From: Pusillimonas minor
Lineage (GTDB): Bacteria; Pseudomonadota; Gammaproteobacteria; Burkholderiales; Burkholderiaceae_B
DNA: 64,000 bases
Assembly: GCF_014237865.1 (NCBI RefSeq)
Contig: NZ_JACJUU010000003.1
Location: 62,001 to 126,000, forward strand
Direction of reading: 5' to 3'
A program made the position numbers and the translations under genes. Each line of letters starts with the position of its first letter. The first letter of the stretch is position 1. This document shows positions 36,960-46,426 of this stretch, one piece after another. The notes under the pieces were generated by a model, which had not been told where the DNA came from, did no database searches, and worked only from the letters and a program-made list of their open reading frames with translations.

Positions 36960-38195
36960 ATGCCAAATCTTCTGCTGCCCGCTCTGCAGAGTAAAGCACG
37001 CTTAGCTGTACTTTTTTCAGTCTTGACCCTGGTCGCTTGCGGCGACCCGCCAGCGCAGGGCCCCGGTGGCATGAAGGTTCCGGTCAGTGTTGTTACGGTC
37101 GAACCCAAGTCGGCCACGGTCACCGTCGATTTGCCCGGCCGTGTTTCAGCGCTGCAAGACGCGCAGGTTCGTGCGCGGGTTACCGGCATTGTTACTGCCA
37201 TTAATTTTGAGCAAGGGTCAGACGTTAAAGAGGGCCAGCACCTGTTCACGATTGACCCGGCGCCTTACCGGGCTGTGCGCGATCAGGCGGCTGCCCAGCT
37301 GCAGCGTGCCCAGGCCGACGCCCGCAGTGCACGCCTGCTGGCCAACCGCTATGCACGACTGGTAAAAGACCGCGCTGTCAGCCAGCAAGAATACGATAAC
37401 GCCATGGCGGCTGCCGCTCAGGCCGATGCTGCCGTTGCCGCGGCCAAAGCTGCATTGCAGTCGGCCGACATCGATCTGGGCTATACAAAAGTTGTGTCGC
37501 CCATCGCCGGTCGCATCGGTAAAGCTTATGTGACCGAAGGTGCTTTGGTTAGCGCCGCCGAAGCCACGTTGCTGGCCGACGTCCAATCATTTGAAGACGT
37601 CTATGTCGACATTACCCGGTCTACCGCCCAGCTCGCCCAGTTGCGCAAAGCCATAGCCAGCGGGGTTTTGACGCAATCGCCAGACGGCAGTGCGCAAGTC
37701 AAGGTGCTGCTCGAAGACGGCGCCGAATACGACCAGGCGGGCAAGCTGCTGTTCTCTGGAGTGTCGGTCGACCCGTCTACCGGACAGGTCAGCTTGCGTG
37801 CCGAAGTACCCAACCCCGACCAGATTTTGTTGCCGGGTATGTATGTCCGTGTACGGCTTAATCAGGGGGTAGATGAAAATGCCTTGCTGGTACCGCAGCA
37901 GGCTGTGCAGCGTGACACCAATGGCGACAGCTCTCTGGTCGTCGTCCAGGAGGGTGCAGCCAAAACCGTGCCAGTGACGGTCGGGCCATCGGTTGGCGGC
38001 AGCTACCTTATTACCAAAGGGGTTTCGGCCGGCGATGTCGTGGTCGTCGAAGGTTTCCAGAAGATCCGTCCCGGCGCGCCGGTTGCGCCACAACCCTGGA
38101 AGGGCGAGGCACAGGATGCAGGCGCGAACCCGCAAGGGCAGGCTCCCGCGCAGGCCGGCAATGGTCAGCCCGACGCCGCGCCCGCCAAAGACTAA
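36960..38195 (+). CDS. RND efflux periplasmic adaptor (membrane fusion) lipoprotein
   Basis: It joins the inner-membrane pump to the outer-membrane channel. It has 411 residues with a lipobox LVAC near residue 24. The HlyD/MexA pattern is present: LPGRVSALQDAQVRARVTG, the lipoyl half-motifs around GSDVKEGQHLFTIDP, a coiled-coil hairpin at about 105-170, then SPIAGRIGKAYVTEGALV. The C-terminal tail is Gln/Ala/Pro-rich. It is of the MexA/AcrA group. No TetR-type repressor gene is adjacent. Confidence 0.92.
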   Translation: MPNLLLPALQSKARLAVLFSVLTLVACGDPPAQGPGGMKVPVSVVTVEPKSATVTVDLPGRVSALQDAQVRARVTGIVTAINFEQGSDVKEGQHLFTIDPAPYRAVRDQAAAQLQRAQADARSARLLANRYARLVKDRAVSQQEYDNAMAAAAQADAAVAAAKAALQSADIDLGYTKVVSPIAGRIGKAYVTEGALVSAAEATLLADVQSFEDVYVDITRSTAQLAQLRKAIASGVLTQSPDGSAQVKVLLEDGAEYDQAGKLLFSGVSVDPSTGQVSLRAEVPNPDQILLPGMYVRVRLNQGVDENALLVPQQAVQRDTNGDSSLVVVQEGAAKTVPVTVGPSVGGSYLITKGVSAGDVVVVEGFQKIRPGAPVAPQPWKGEAQDAGANPQGQAPAQAGNGQPDAAPAKD

Positions 38196-38206
38196 GCCAG
38201 ACGGTC

Positions 38207-38230
38207 GGGGCACACTGGGTGTGCCCCTTT
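38207..38230 (+). repeat. 9-bp hairpin between the adaptor and pump genes
   Basis: Perfect arms 38207-38215 and 38219-38227 with a 3-base loop, then TTTC. It sits within the efflux operon 28 bases before the pump start codon. It may be a partial terminator or an mRNA stabiliser that sets the ratio of adaptor to pump. Confidence 0.65.
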
Positions 38231-38255
38231 CAAATCGAATCTAGAGTAAGCGCAC

Positions 38256-41200
38256 ATGCCACAGTTTTTTATTGAAAGACCGGTTTTTGCCTGGGTTGTT
38301 GCTTTGGCCATTACCCTGGCCGGCCTCCTTGCAATTCCGAATATGCCGGTATCGCAATACCCCGAAGTTGCGCCGCCGGCGGTGTCCATTCAAGCCAGTT
38401 ACCCCGGTGCATCGGCAGAAGACGTCGCGAATTCGGTGGCCAGTGTCATCGAAAACGAGCTGAACGGAGCGACCGGCCTGTTGTACTACGAGTCTGTCAG
38501 CGACTCTTATGGTAATGCTCAAATCACGGCCACTTTTGCGCCCGGCACCGACCCGGAGCTTGCGCAGGTCGACGTGCAAAACCGTATTTCGAACGTAACG
38601 GCTCAATTGCCTGCGGCGGTGATGCAGCAGGGGTTGCGAGTCAGCAAAGCCAACTCCAACTTCTTGTTGGTGGTGGCGTTGTCGTCCGACGACGGATCAA
38701 TGGACCAGGTCACGCTGGCCGATTACATCTCGCGCAATATCCAGAACCCGATTTCGCGTGTACCGGGTGTGGGCGACTTCCGTCTGTTTGCCGCACCAAA
38801 GGCCATGCGCATCTGGGTCGACCCGGCCAAGCTGGTGGGTTTCAATCTAAGCATGTCCGAGGTCAATGCCGCAGTTGCGCAGCAAAACACCCTGATTTCG
38901 GCCGGTATTCTAGGTGCGCCGCCTAACCCCGACGATCAGCGCGTATCGGCGCCTATTGTGGTCAATGGCGAACTCTCCACGGTGACCGATTTCGAAAACA
39001 TCGTGCTGCGCGCAAACCCCGACGGGTCCAGCGTTAAGGTTAAAGATATAGCCCGGGTCGAAGTCGGTTCCGACGACTACCAGTTCGGCGCGCGTCTTAA
39101 TGGCAAAACCACGGCGGCCTTTGCCGTGTCGCTGGCGACTAATGCCAACGCATTGTCAACGGCCGACGGGGTCAAGCAACAAATGAAAGAGCTGGCCAAG
39201 TTCTTCCCGGCCGGTGTTTCATACTCCATCCCTTACGACACGACACCCTACGTGCAAATCTCCATCGAACAGGTCGTCCATACCTTGTTCGAGGCAATGG
39301 TGCTGGTGTTTATCGTGATGTTCGTGTTCTTGCAGAACGTGCGCTATACGCTGATTCCTGCGCTGGTGGTGCCAGTGTGTGTGCTGGGCGCGTTTGCGGT
39401 CATGCTGGCCGCCGGGTTCTCTATCAACGTGTTGACCATGTTTGCCATGGTGCTGGCCATTGGTATTTTGGTTGACGATGCCATTGTGGTGGTCGAGAAC
39501 GTCGAGCGCATCATGGTGGAAACGGGCTTGCCACCCAAAGAGGCCACCAAACTTGCCATGCCGCAAATCAGTGGCGCCGTGGTGGGCATGACGCTGGTGC
39601 TATCGACGGTGTTTTTCCCGCTGGCATTCATGAGCGGTTCGGTGGGTATTATTTACCGCCAGTTCTCGATCGCCATGGCGGTGTCCATTTTGTTTTCGGG
39701 CTTTTTGGCGCTGACCTTTACGCCAGCCTTGTGCGGTACGTTGCTCAAACCTATTGCCAAGGGCGCTCACCACGAGAAAAAGGGTTTCTTTGGCTGGTTT
39801 AACCGTTCTTTCGACCGCGTTACGCATCGCTACGAAGGTTGGGTAGGTCGCAGCCTGAAGCGCACCGGCCGGATCATGCTGATTTACGTTGTTTTGCTGG
39901 GGGCCTTGGGTTTCTTTTATACCAAGCTGCCTACGGCATTTTTGCCCGAAGAAGACCAGGGCTACCTTATTGCCAACATGGAGCTGCCTTCGGGTGCAAC
40001 GTCAAACCGGACCATGGAAACCATTGAACGTGTTGAACAGTTCTTCATGAACGACCCGCGCGTTGAAAACGTGGTGACTGTGCAAGGTTACAGTTTTAAC
40101 GGTAATGGTCTGAATGCGGCTCTGGCTTTCGTGCCTCTTAAAGATTTCGAAGAGCGGCCCGGCCCGGAAAATTCGGCCCAGGCGGTTGCTGGCAAGGCCA
40201 CGCAAAGTCTGCTTTTCGGCTTGCCCGATTCCATGGTGTTCGCGATTGTGCCGCCGGCTATTTCCTCGTTGGGCAATGCCTCAGGGTTTGATTTGCGCCT
40301 GCAAGACCGCGGCGGTATTGGTCACGAAGCGCTGATGGCGGCGTCGCAGCAACTGCTGCAGCTGGCGCAGCAAAGTCCCATTCTTAGCAATACGCGTATC
40401 ACCGGGTTGGGTGCGGGCCCAGAACTGCGTCTGGATATCGATCGCGACAAGGCGGCCGCGCTTGGTGTCAGTTTCAGCGAAGTCTCCACCATGATCGCCA
40501 CTTCGCTCGGTTCCTCATACGTCTCCAAGTTCCCGAACGCGGGTCGTATGCAGAACGTATGGGTGCAGGCCGACGCGCACGCTCGTATGTCGGTCGAAGA
40601 CGTCCTCAAGCTGAATGTGCGTAATAACCAAGGCAAGATGGTGCCTTTGTCGTCCTTCGTGTTCACCACTTGGGACCAAGGCGCCGTCCAGGTCGTTCGC
40701 TACAACAGTTACGAGTCGATTCGTATTGGTGGCGGTGCGGCAGCAGGCTATTCCACCGGCGAGGCCATGGCCGAAATCGAACGCTTGATTGCCGAGTTGC
40801 CGCCGGGTATCGGCTACGAATGGACCGGGCTGTCGTACCAGGAAATCCAGGCGGGCAGCCAATCCATTATTCTCATGGGTTTGGCCATGTTGGTGGTCTT
40901 CCTGTTGCTGGCGGCGTTGTACGAAAGCTGGGCTATTCCGTTGTCGGTCATGCTGATGGTGCCGCTGGGTATGCTGGGCGCCGTGGGGTTGGTCTCGGCG
41001 CTGGGTATGTCCAACGACGTGTACTTCCAGGTGGGCATGATTACCGTGATTGGTCTGGCGGCTAAAAATGCAATTCTTATCGTCGAGTTTGCAAAAGACG
41101 CCTACGCCGAAGGCAAGGGTCTGGTCGAATCTACAATCGAGGCCGCCAAGCTACGTTTCCGTCCCATTCTCATGACCTCGTTCGCCTTCATTTTGGGCGT

Positions 41201-41423
41201 CGTGCCGCTGGCTATTGCTACTGGTGCAGGTTCGGCCAGTCAAAACGCCGTGGGCCTGGGCGTGCTTGGGGGCATGTTGGCCGCGACGCCTTTGGCGATG
41301 GTCTTTGTACCGACCTTCTTCGTAGTCATCATGACGATTTTCAAGACACGCCCTAAACTGCTGGGCAAGCCTACACAACCGACTCAGGAACCCCAGACCG
41401 GCAACGATGGGGGGCAAGCATGA
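38256..41423 (+). CDS. RND multidrug efflux transporter, MexB/AcrB type
   Basis: An inner-membrane proton-driven pump of 1055 residues, the normal size of the hydrophobe/amphiphile efflux (HAE1) family. It starts MPQFFIERPVFAWVVALAI and has twelve expected membrane helices. The proton-relay segment ILVDDAIVVVENVERIM (paired Asp) and the second-half GLAAKNAILIVEFAKD (Lys) are intact. Two large periplasmic loops are present. The stop overlaps the channel gene (ATGA). Substrates cannot be predicted. Confidence 0.96.
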   Translation: MPQFFIERPVFAWVVALAITLAGLLAIPNMPVSQYPEVAPPAVSIQASYPGASAEDVANSVASVIENELNGATGLLYYESVSDSYGNAQITATFAPGTDPELAQVDVQNRISNVTAQLPAAVMQQGLRVSKANSNFLLVVALSSDDGSMDQVTLADYISRNIQNPISRVPGVGDFRLFAAPKAMRIWVDPAKLVGFNLSMSEVNAAVAQQNTLISAGILGAPPNPDDQRVSAPIVVNGELSTVTDFENIVLRANPDGSSVKVKDIARVEVGSDDYQFGARLNGKTTAAFAVSLATNANALSTADGVKQQMKELAKFFPAGVSYSIPYDTTPYVQISIEQVVHTLFEAMVLVFIVMFVFLQNVRYTLIPALVVPVCVLGAFAVMLAAGFSINVLTMFAMVLAIGILVDDAIVVVENVERIMVETGLPPKEATKLAMPQISGAVVGMTLVLSTVFFPLAFMSGSVGIIYRQFSIAMAVSILFSGFLALTFTPALCGTLLKPIAKGAHHEKKGFFGWFNRSFDRVTHRYEGWVGRSLKRTGRIMLIYVVLLGALGFFYTKLPTAFLPEEDQGYLIANMELPSGATSNRTMETIERVEQFFMNDPRVENVVTVQGYSFNGNGLNAALAFVPLKDFEERPGPENSAQAVAGKATQSLLFGLPDSMVFAIVPPAISSLGNASGFDLRLQDRGGIGHEALMAASQQLLQLAQQSPILSNTRITGLGAGPELRLDIDRDKAAALGVSFSEVSTMIATSLGSSYVSKFPNAGRMQNVWVQADAHARMSVEDVLKLNVRNNQGKMVPLSSFVFTTWDQGAVQVVRYNSYESIRIGGGAAAGYSTGEAMAEIERLIAELPPGIGYEWTGLSYQEIQAGSQSIILMGLAMLVVFLLLAALYESWAIPLSVMLMVPLGMLGAVGLVSALGMSNDVYFQVGMITVIGLAAKNAILIVEFAKDAYAEGKGLVESTIEAAKLRFRPILMTSFAFILGVVPLAIATGAGSASQNAVGLGVLGGMLAATPLAMVFVPTFFVVIMTIFKTRPKLLGKPTQPTQEPQTGNDGGQA

Positions 41424-42883
41424 CACGTTCTACATTTAAATTCGTTTTGGCCCCGGTGCTGGCCAGTCTGGTGCTGGCGGGTTGTTCTTTGGCCCCCAAA
41501 TACGAGCGTCCGGCCGCGCCGGTGCCCGGTGCGTTTCCCAACGCACCTTCGTCGTCGGCCATGCCGGTTAGTGCCTCGGCCGATCTGGGGTGGCGCGAAT
41601 TCTTTCGTGATCCGCAGCTTCAGTCACTGATTCAAGTAGCGCTCGAAAACAACCGTGATTTGCGAATCGCGATTGACCGTGTCGAAGAAGCCCGCGCCTT
41701 GTTTGGCATTCAGCAAAGCGAGCGTTTGCCGACAATCGGCGTCGGTGGCAATGCGTCCATTCAAAGTATGCCCGAAGACCTTCGCGCAGGTGGGGCGTCG
41801 GCGCCCAGTGTCACCCGGGTCTATCAGGCCGGCGTGGGTATTACCTCATTCGAGCTTGATTTTTTCGGCCGGGTGCGCAATTTGTCTGAAGCCGCCTATC
41901 AGCAGTTTCTGGCGTCCGAGCAGGCGCGTCGCACCGTACACATTACGCTCGTCTCGCAAGTGGCCGAAAGCTATTTCAGGTTGCGTGCTATCGAGCAGCA
42001 GCGAGCTTTGGTGGAGCGCACGCTCAAGGCGCGTCAGGCATCTTACGACCTGATCAAGCAGCGTTATGACGTTGGCGTTGCGGGTTCTCTCGATTTGTAC
42101 CAGGCCAAGAGCCAGCTTGATTCGGTACGTGCCGACCTGCAAGAAATTCGTCGGGCCGAGCAACTGGCACAGAACGCGCTGTTGTTGGTTTTGGGCACGA
42201 CGCCGTCGAATCTGCCTCAGGCAGCAGCGTTCAGTCAAGATCAATTGCTGGCGCAAATCCCGGTAGGCTTGCCCTCCGACTTGCTCACCCGTCGTCCCGA
42301 CATTATCGCGGCCGAAAACGGGCTGTTGGCCGCCAATGCCAATATCGGCGCAGCGCGCGCCGCGTTTTTCCCCAACATTTCCCTGACCGGCATGCTGGGC
42401 TTTGCCAGCGGCGCCATGGGCGGGTTGTTCAGCGGCTCTAACCGATTCTGGTCGTTCACGCCCCAACTGACCACACCTATTTTCTCGGGCGGTGTGCTGG
42501 GTAACCTTGACCTTGCCGAAGCACGTAAAAACATTGCTGTCTCGCAATACGAAAAGTCCATTCAAACGGCGTTTCGTGAGGTGGCTGACGCTTTGGCGGG
42601 CGAAGCGACCTATGCCGAACAGTTAAATGCGTTGCGTGATCTCGAAACGTCTGCGGCCGAGTCCCTGAAAATCGCCCAGTTGCGCTACGACAATGGTATC
42701 GACAGCTTTTTGCAGGTGCAGGCCGCCGAAATTACCTTGTATAACGCGCAGCGCAGCTTTCTCGATACCGGGCTGAACTCACTCATGAACCGCGTCGAGC
42801 TCTATAAAGCACTGGGCGGTGGCTGGCTCGAAAACTCGGTCGTACCATCGGCAACGCCCGAATCAGGTAAAGACGCGTCATGA
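41420..42883 (+). CDS. Outer-membrane efflux channel lipoprotein, OprM/NodT type
   Basis: The trimeric exit duct of the pump, 487 residues. The lipobox is LAGC near residue 21. Two OEP repeats follow, with the signature [11 protein letters not shown]-like segment ([23 protein letters not shown]) and [15 protein letters not shown] near the C terminus. It is coupled to the pump gene by a 4-base overlap and in turn overlaps pdxJ by 4 bases. Confidence 0.95.
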   Translation: MTRSTFKFVLAPVLASLVLAGCSLAPKYERPAAPVPGAFPNAPSSSAMPVSASADLGWREFFRDPQLQSLIQVALENNRDLRIAIDRVEEARALFGIQQSERLPTIGVGGNASIQSMPEDLRAGGASAPSVTRVYQAGVGITSFELDFFGRVRNLSEAAYQQFLASEQARRTVHITLVSQVAESYFRLRAIEQQRALVERTLKARQASYDLIKQRYDVGVAGSLDLYQAKSQLDSVRADLQEIRRAEQLAQNALLLVLGTTPSNLPQAAAFSQDQLLAQIPVGLPSDLLTRRPDIIAAENGLLAANANIGAARAAFFPNISLTGMLGFASGAMGGLFSGSNRFWSFTPQLTTPIFSGGVLGNLDLAEARKNIAVSQYEKSIQTAFREVADALAGEATYAEQLNALRDLETSAAESLKIAQLRYDNGIDSFLQVQAAEITLYNAQRSFLDTGLNSLMNRVELYKALGGGWLENSVVPSATPESGKDAS

Positions 42884-43614
42884 TAGAGCTCGGCGTCAAT
42901 ATCGATCACGTCGCCACGTTGCGTCAACAGCGTCATACGGCCTACCCCGACCCCATCGAAGCGGCCGTGCGTGCAGAGCAGGCGGGTGCTGATCTGATCA
43001 CATTGCATTTGCGCGAAGACCGTCGTCATATCCAGGACGCCGATGTGTTTGCCATTCGTCCAAGGTTATTGACCCGCATGAACCTGGAGTGTGCGATTAC
43101 GCCCGAAATGCTGGACATCGCCTGTCGGGTATTGCCGCAAGACGTATGCCTGGTGCCCGAGAAACGGGCCGAGCTGACGACCGAAGGCGGGCTTGATGTC
43201 CGTGGCCATTTCAGTCAGGTGCAGGCAGCTGTGGGGCAGTTGGCCGACGCGGGTATCAGGGTATCGTTGTTTATCGATCCCGACGCAGAGCAAATTGCGG
43301 CTGCCCGCGAGTCGGGTGCGCCTATTATCGAAATTCATACAGGTGCGTTTGCCGAGGCGGCCGAGGGCTCGGTCGAGCAGAACAGCGAGCTTGAGCGAAT
43401 AAGGGCGGCTATTGCCACTGGCGTTTCGCAAGGCTTGCGTGTTAATGCCGGCCATGGTTTGCACTATGGTAACGTGCATCATGTGGCTGCTTTGCCTGGT
43501 GTTTCCGAGCTGAATATCGGGCATGCCATTGTGGCCCGCGCCGTGTTCGATGGCTGGGAAAAGGCCATACGCGACATGAAGGCGCTCATGATTCGGGCCG
43601 CGCAAAGCGGTTAA
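42880..43614 (+). CDS. pdxJ: Pyridoxine 5'-phosphate synthase
   Basis: It condenses 1-deoxyxylulose 5-phosphate with 3-amino-2-oxopropyl phosphate in vitamin B6 synthesis. It has 244 residues; the TIM-barrel landmarks [38 protein letters not shown] and [11 protein letters not shown] are all present. It starts inside the efflux channel gene, with an ATGA overlap, which is unusual company for pdxJ (often near recO or acpS). It is probably translated from the same mRNA as the pump. Confidence 0.96.
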   Translation: MIELGVNIDHVATLRQQRHTAYPDPIEAAVRAEQAGADLITLHLREDRRHIQDADVFAIRPRLLTRMNLECAITPEMLDIACRVLPQDVCLVPEKRAELTTEGGLDVRGHFSQVQAAVGQLADAGIRVSLFIDPDAEQIAAARESGAPIIEIHTGAFAEAAEGSVEQNSELERIRAAIATGVSQGLRVNAGHGLHYGNVHHVAALPGVSELNIGHAIVARAVFDGWEKAIRDMKALMIRAAQSG

Positions 43615-43631
43615 AACTTTAAGGATTCTGC

Positions 43632-44204
43632 ATGTCATCTGTCAGCGCTGTTGATTTTCTGTTGTCACGCCAATCGAACAAGTTTGTACAAGCGCCCGGG
43701 CCTTCCGATGCGCATCTCGATCTTATCTTGAAAGCCGCCATGCGCGCACCCGATCACGGCAAGTTGCGGCCCTGGCGCTTTACGCTTATTCGCGATCAGG
43801 CGGTGGGCAAATTTGCCGACCTGGCCATTGGTGCTACCCGCCGCGCAGGCAAGCCTTTAACCGACGAAAAAGAAGCTTCTATTCGCAGTTGGCTGGCCAA
43901 TGTGCCGTTGTTGGTGGGCATGGCTTGCCGTATCGACCACAGCAACACCAAAATCCCCGAGCACGAACGTGTGCTGGCTGTTGGGGCTGCCGCTACCAAT
44001 ATGCTCAATGCGGCGCATATGCTGGGTTATGGGGCCTTCTGGAGCACCGGCCTGGGCACTTATGTCGACGAGGTCAACGAAGCCCTGGGCTACGATGGCC
44101 TCGATTATCAATTCCTGGGTTATCTGGCGATCGGTACCCCCATGGGTACGCCCGATCCGGTCTCCCGACCCGATTATCACGACTTCCTGACGGAATGGAA
44201 ATGA
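43632..44204 (+). CDS. Nitroreductase-family flavoprotein, YdjA type
   Basis: A small 190-residue FMN oxidoreductase of the YdjA branch. It opens with VDFLLSRQSNKFVQAPGP and APDHGKLRPWRF, where the Arg/Ser/Lys residues bind FMN, and ends with FLGYLAIGTP. Such proteins reduce nitroaromatics or quinones with NAD(P)H; the physiological substrate is unknown. It follows pdxJ by 17 bases and overlaps the next gene by 4. Confidence 0.88.
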   Translation: MSSVSAVDFLLSRQSNKFVQAPGPSDAHLDLILKAAMRAPDHGKLRPWRFTLIRDQAVGKFADLAIGATRRAGKPLTDEKEASIRSWLANVPLLVGMACRIDHSNTKIPEHERVLAVGAAATNMLNAAHMLGYGAFWSTGLGTYVDEVNEALGYDGLDYQFLGYLAIGTPMGTPDPVSRPDYHDFLTEWK

Positions 44205-45592
44205 GCCAGGCCCGTCGCACCGATGTCGCTATTATTGGTGCCGGTACGGCCGGCATGGCGGCTTACCGTGCGGTCAAGGCGGCGGGGCTAAGCGCGCTGC
44301 TGATAGAAGGCGGGCCGTATGGCACCACCTGCGCCCGCGTGGGTTGCATGCCGTCCAAACTGCTTATTGCAGCTGCAGAGGCGGCTCATCATGCGCGGCA
44401 CACGGCGCCCTTTGGCGTTCATGTTGACGGCCCGGTACGTATCGACGGCCACCAGGTTATGCAGCGTGTCAAATCCGAGCGTGACCGTTTCGTGGGGTTT
44501 GTGCTCGATAGTGTCAACAACATCCCGCAATCTGATCGTTTGCCGGGGCACGCCCGTTTTATCGGCAATACGCAGTTGTTGGTCGGTGACAGCACGGTAG
44601 TCGACGCTTCACGTGTCGTCATTGCGACCGGGTCTTCGGCAGTTGTCCCCGATATGTACGCCGCCCTGGGCGACCGCGCCATTATTAATGACGATGTTTT
44701 TGCCTGGGACACCCTACCGGGGAGCGTTCTGGTTGTCGGGCCTGGCGTTATTGGCCTGGAGCTGGGGCAGGCGTTGGCCCGTTTGGGTGTACGCGTGACC
44801 GTATTGGGGCGCAGTGGCGGCCTGGCCGGCATTTCCGATCCTGCCGTTCGCGACAATGCCTTTCAGGCGTTCAGCGCCGAGTTCCCGTTGTGTCTGAATG
44901 CCGAAGTCACCTCGGTTGAGCGCACAGATCAGGGTGTTCATGTTCAGTATCGCGACCGTCGTGGCCAGCACACCGAACAGTACGATTATGTCTTGTTGGC
45001 TGTCGGTCGTCGCCCCAATATTGCGGGCCTTGGCCTTGAGAACACGTTGGCCAAGCTCGACGACCGCGGTATGCCGGCATTTAACCGGCAAACGCTGCAG
45101 CTTGATGGTATACCGGTGTTTTTGGCTGGCGATGTCAACGCGCAATGGCCACTGCTACACGAGGCCGCCGACGACGGCCGTATCGCCGGGCAGAATGCGG
45201 CGGCTTACCCTGCCGTATCGCCAGGGTCGCGAAGGGCGCCGTTGTCTGTCGTGTTTACAGACCCTCAAGTCATGCATGTCGGTTTACGGTTCAGGCAGTT
45301 GCCCGATAGCGGCGTTGTTACAGGTGAAGTCGACTTTGCCGACCAGGGGCGTTCGCGCGTCATGCTTAAAAACCGCGGCTTGTTGCGGGTTTATGCCGAG
45401 CAACAAACCGGCAGGTTTCTTGGGGCCGAAATGGTTGGCCCGGCAGCCGAGCACCTGGGGCATTTATTGTCGTGGGCCTGCCAGCAAGGCATGACTATCT
45501 CTCAAATGCTCGACATGCCGTTTTATCACCCGGTTATTGAAGAGGGTCTGCGCACAGCATTGCGAGACGCTGCCCGGCAAATCAACGCCTGA
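44201..45592 (+). CDS. Dihydrolipoyl-dehydrogenase-like pyridine nucleotide-disulfide oxidoreductase
   Basis: A 463-residue FAD enzyme. The FAD loop is IIGAGTAGMAA near the N terminus, the redox-active disulfide is CARVGC (about residues 45-50), the NAD loop is VVGPGVIGLELG, and the C terminus keeps the His-Glu dyad in HPVIEEGL. It has no lipoyl domain and is distinct from the Lpd of the pyruvate dehydrogenase cluster at 56494. The start is the ATG at 44201 overlapping the nitroreductase stop. It ends the unit at a strong terminator. Confidence 0.87.
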   Translation: MSQARRTDVAIIGAGTAGMAAYRAVKAAGLSALLIEGGPYGTTCARVGCMPSKLLIAAAEAAHHARHTAPFGVHVDGPVRIDGHQVMQRVKSERDRFVGFVLDSVNNIPQSDRLPGHARFIGNTQLLVGDSTVVDASRVVIATGSSAVVPDMYAALGDRAIINDDVFAWDTLPGSVLVVGPGVIGLELGQALARLGVRVTVLGRSGGLAGISDPAVRDNAFQAFSAEFPLCLNAEVTSVERTDQGVHVQYRDRRGQHTEQYDYVLLAVGRRPNIAGLGLENTLAKLDDRGMPAFNRQTLQLDGIPVFLAGDVNAQWPLLHEAADDGRIAGQNAAAYPAVSPGSRRAPLSVVFTDPQVMHVGLRFRQLPDSGVVTGEVDFADQGRSRVMLKNRGLLRVYAEQQTGRFLGAEMVGPAAEHLGHLLSWACQQGMTISQMLDMPFYHPVIEEGLRTALRDAARQINA

Positions 45593-45632
45593 GTAAGCGG
45601 CGGGCGTGTTTTTATACACCCAATGCTTACCT

Positions 45633-45667
45633 CAACAAAACGGCGGCCGATGGCCGCCGTTTTGTTG
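45633..45667. terminator. Strong bidirectional terminator (16-bp stem)
   Basis: Perfect 16-bp arms (45633-45648 with 45652-45667) and a 3-base loop, GC-rich in the middle with A and T runs outside, so it works for both the flavoprotein gene and the convergent SCO1 gene. Confidence 0.92.
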
Positions 45668-45701
45668 TGAACCGTGCGCTGGTGCCCGGTGTTCTGATGG
45701 C

Positions 45702-46370
45702 TTATTGCTGTGTGACGGGCAGCAAACCGCGCACCGCGGTTGTCAGGGCCTCGACTGACTCGCTGTCTGAAGCCAGAATCGATGCTTTGCCATCGGCGTC
45801 AAAAATATAAATGCCACGACTGTGCGCCACTTCGTAGGCGTCGGGGTTGTCGGCACGTGGCTTTTCGATTTGATAGGCCACACGGTACCGCCGTGCCACG
45901 TCGGCGACCTGCTTCTCGCTGCCCGTCAACCCGATAGCGTGCGTATCGAAAGCCTGTACATAAGCCTGCAGCTTCTCGGATGTGTCGCGGTGCGGGTCGA
46001 CACTGACAAACAGAATCCGTACCTTGTCGGCCTGGTCACCGAGGCCGTGCATGACTTGCGACAGCTGCGCCATGGTTGTTGGGCAGATGTCGGGGCAACT
46101 GGCGTAGCCAAAGAACATCATGACCACCTTGCCCTTGTAGTTTGCGGCAGTAACGGGCTGTTCGCCGGGGCCCACGAGGTTAAAACGCAAGTCGGGCAAA
46201 AAGCCCCGTACCTTATGCACCTGCGTGTCGCGCAGGGCTTCGGCGGCAGGGTCACCCGGCAAAGGGTTGGCCCATGCCGTGTGGGTTGCCATCAGGCCGG
46301 ATGCTGCGACCACGGTGAACATACTCGCAGAGAGAAAACGTTGTACTTTGCCTTTTAGCGAAAATTGCAT
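45702..46370 (-). CDS. SCO1/SenC-family copper chaperone-like protein
   Basis: A 222-residue exported protein implicated, in its family, in building the copper centre of cytochrome oxidase or in thiol redox. A signal peptide or N-terminal anchor covers about the first 30 residues. The thioredoxin-fold copper motif CPDIC (Cys-x3-Cys form, GYASCPDICPTT) and a late His in VAHSRGIYIFD are present. The start is ATG 46370 with an AGGG site. It is transcribed separately from prlC. Confidence 0.88.
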   Translation of the reverse strand: MQFSLKGKVQRFLSASMFTVVAASGLMATHTAWANPLPGDPAAEALRDTQVHKVRGFLPDLRFNLVGPGEQPVTAANYKGKVVMMFFGYASCPDICPTTMAQLSQVMHGLGDQADKVRILFVSVDPHRDTSEKLQAYVQAFDTHAIGLTGSEKQVADVARRYRVAYQIEKPRADNPDAYEVAHSRGIYIFDADGKASILASDSESVEALTTAVRGLLPVTQQ

Positions 46371-46426
46371 GGTGTGACCCTGAAACAAACAAACGATACG
46401 AAACGGGAACAGGGGCCGAAGCCGTG

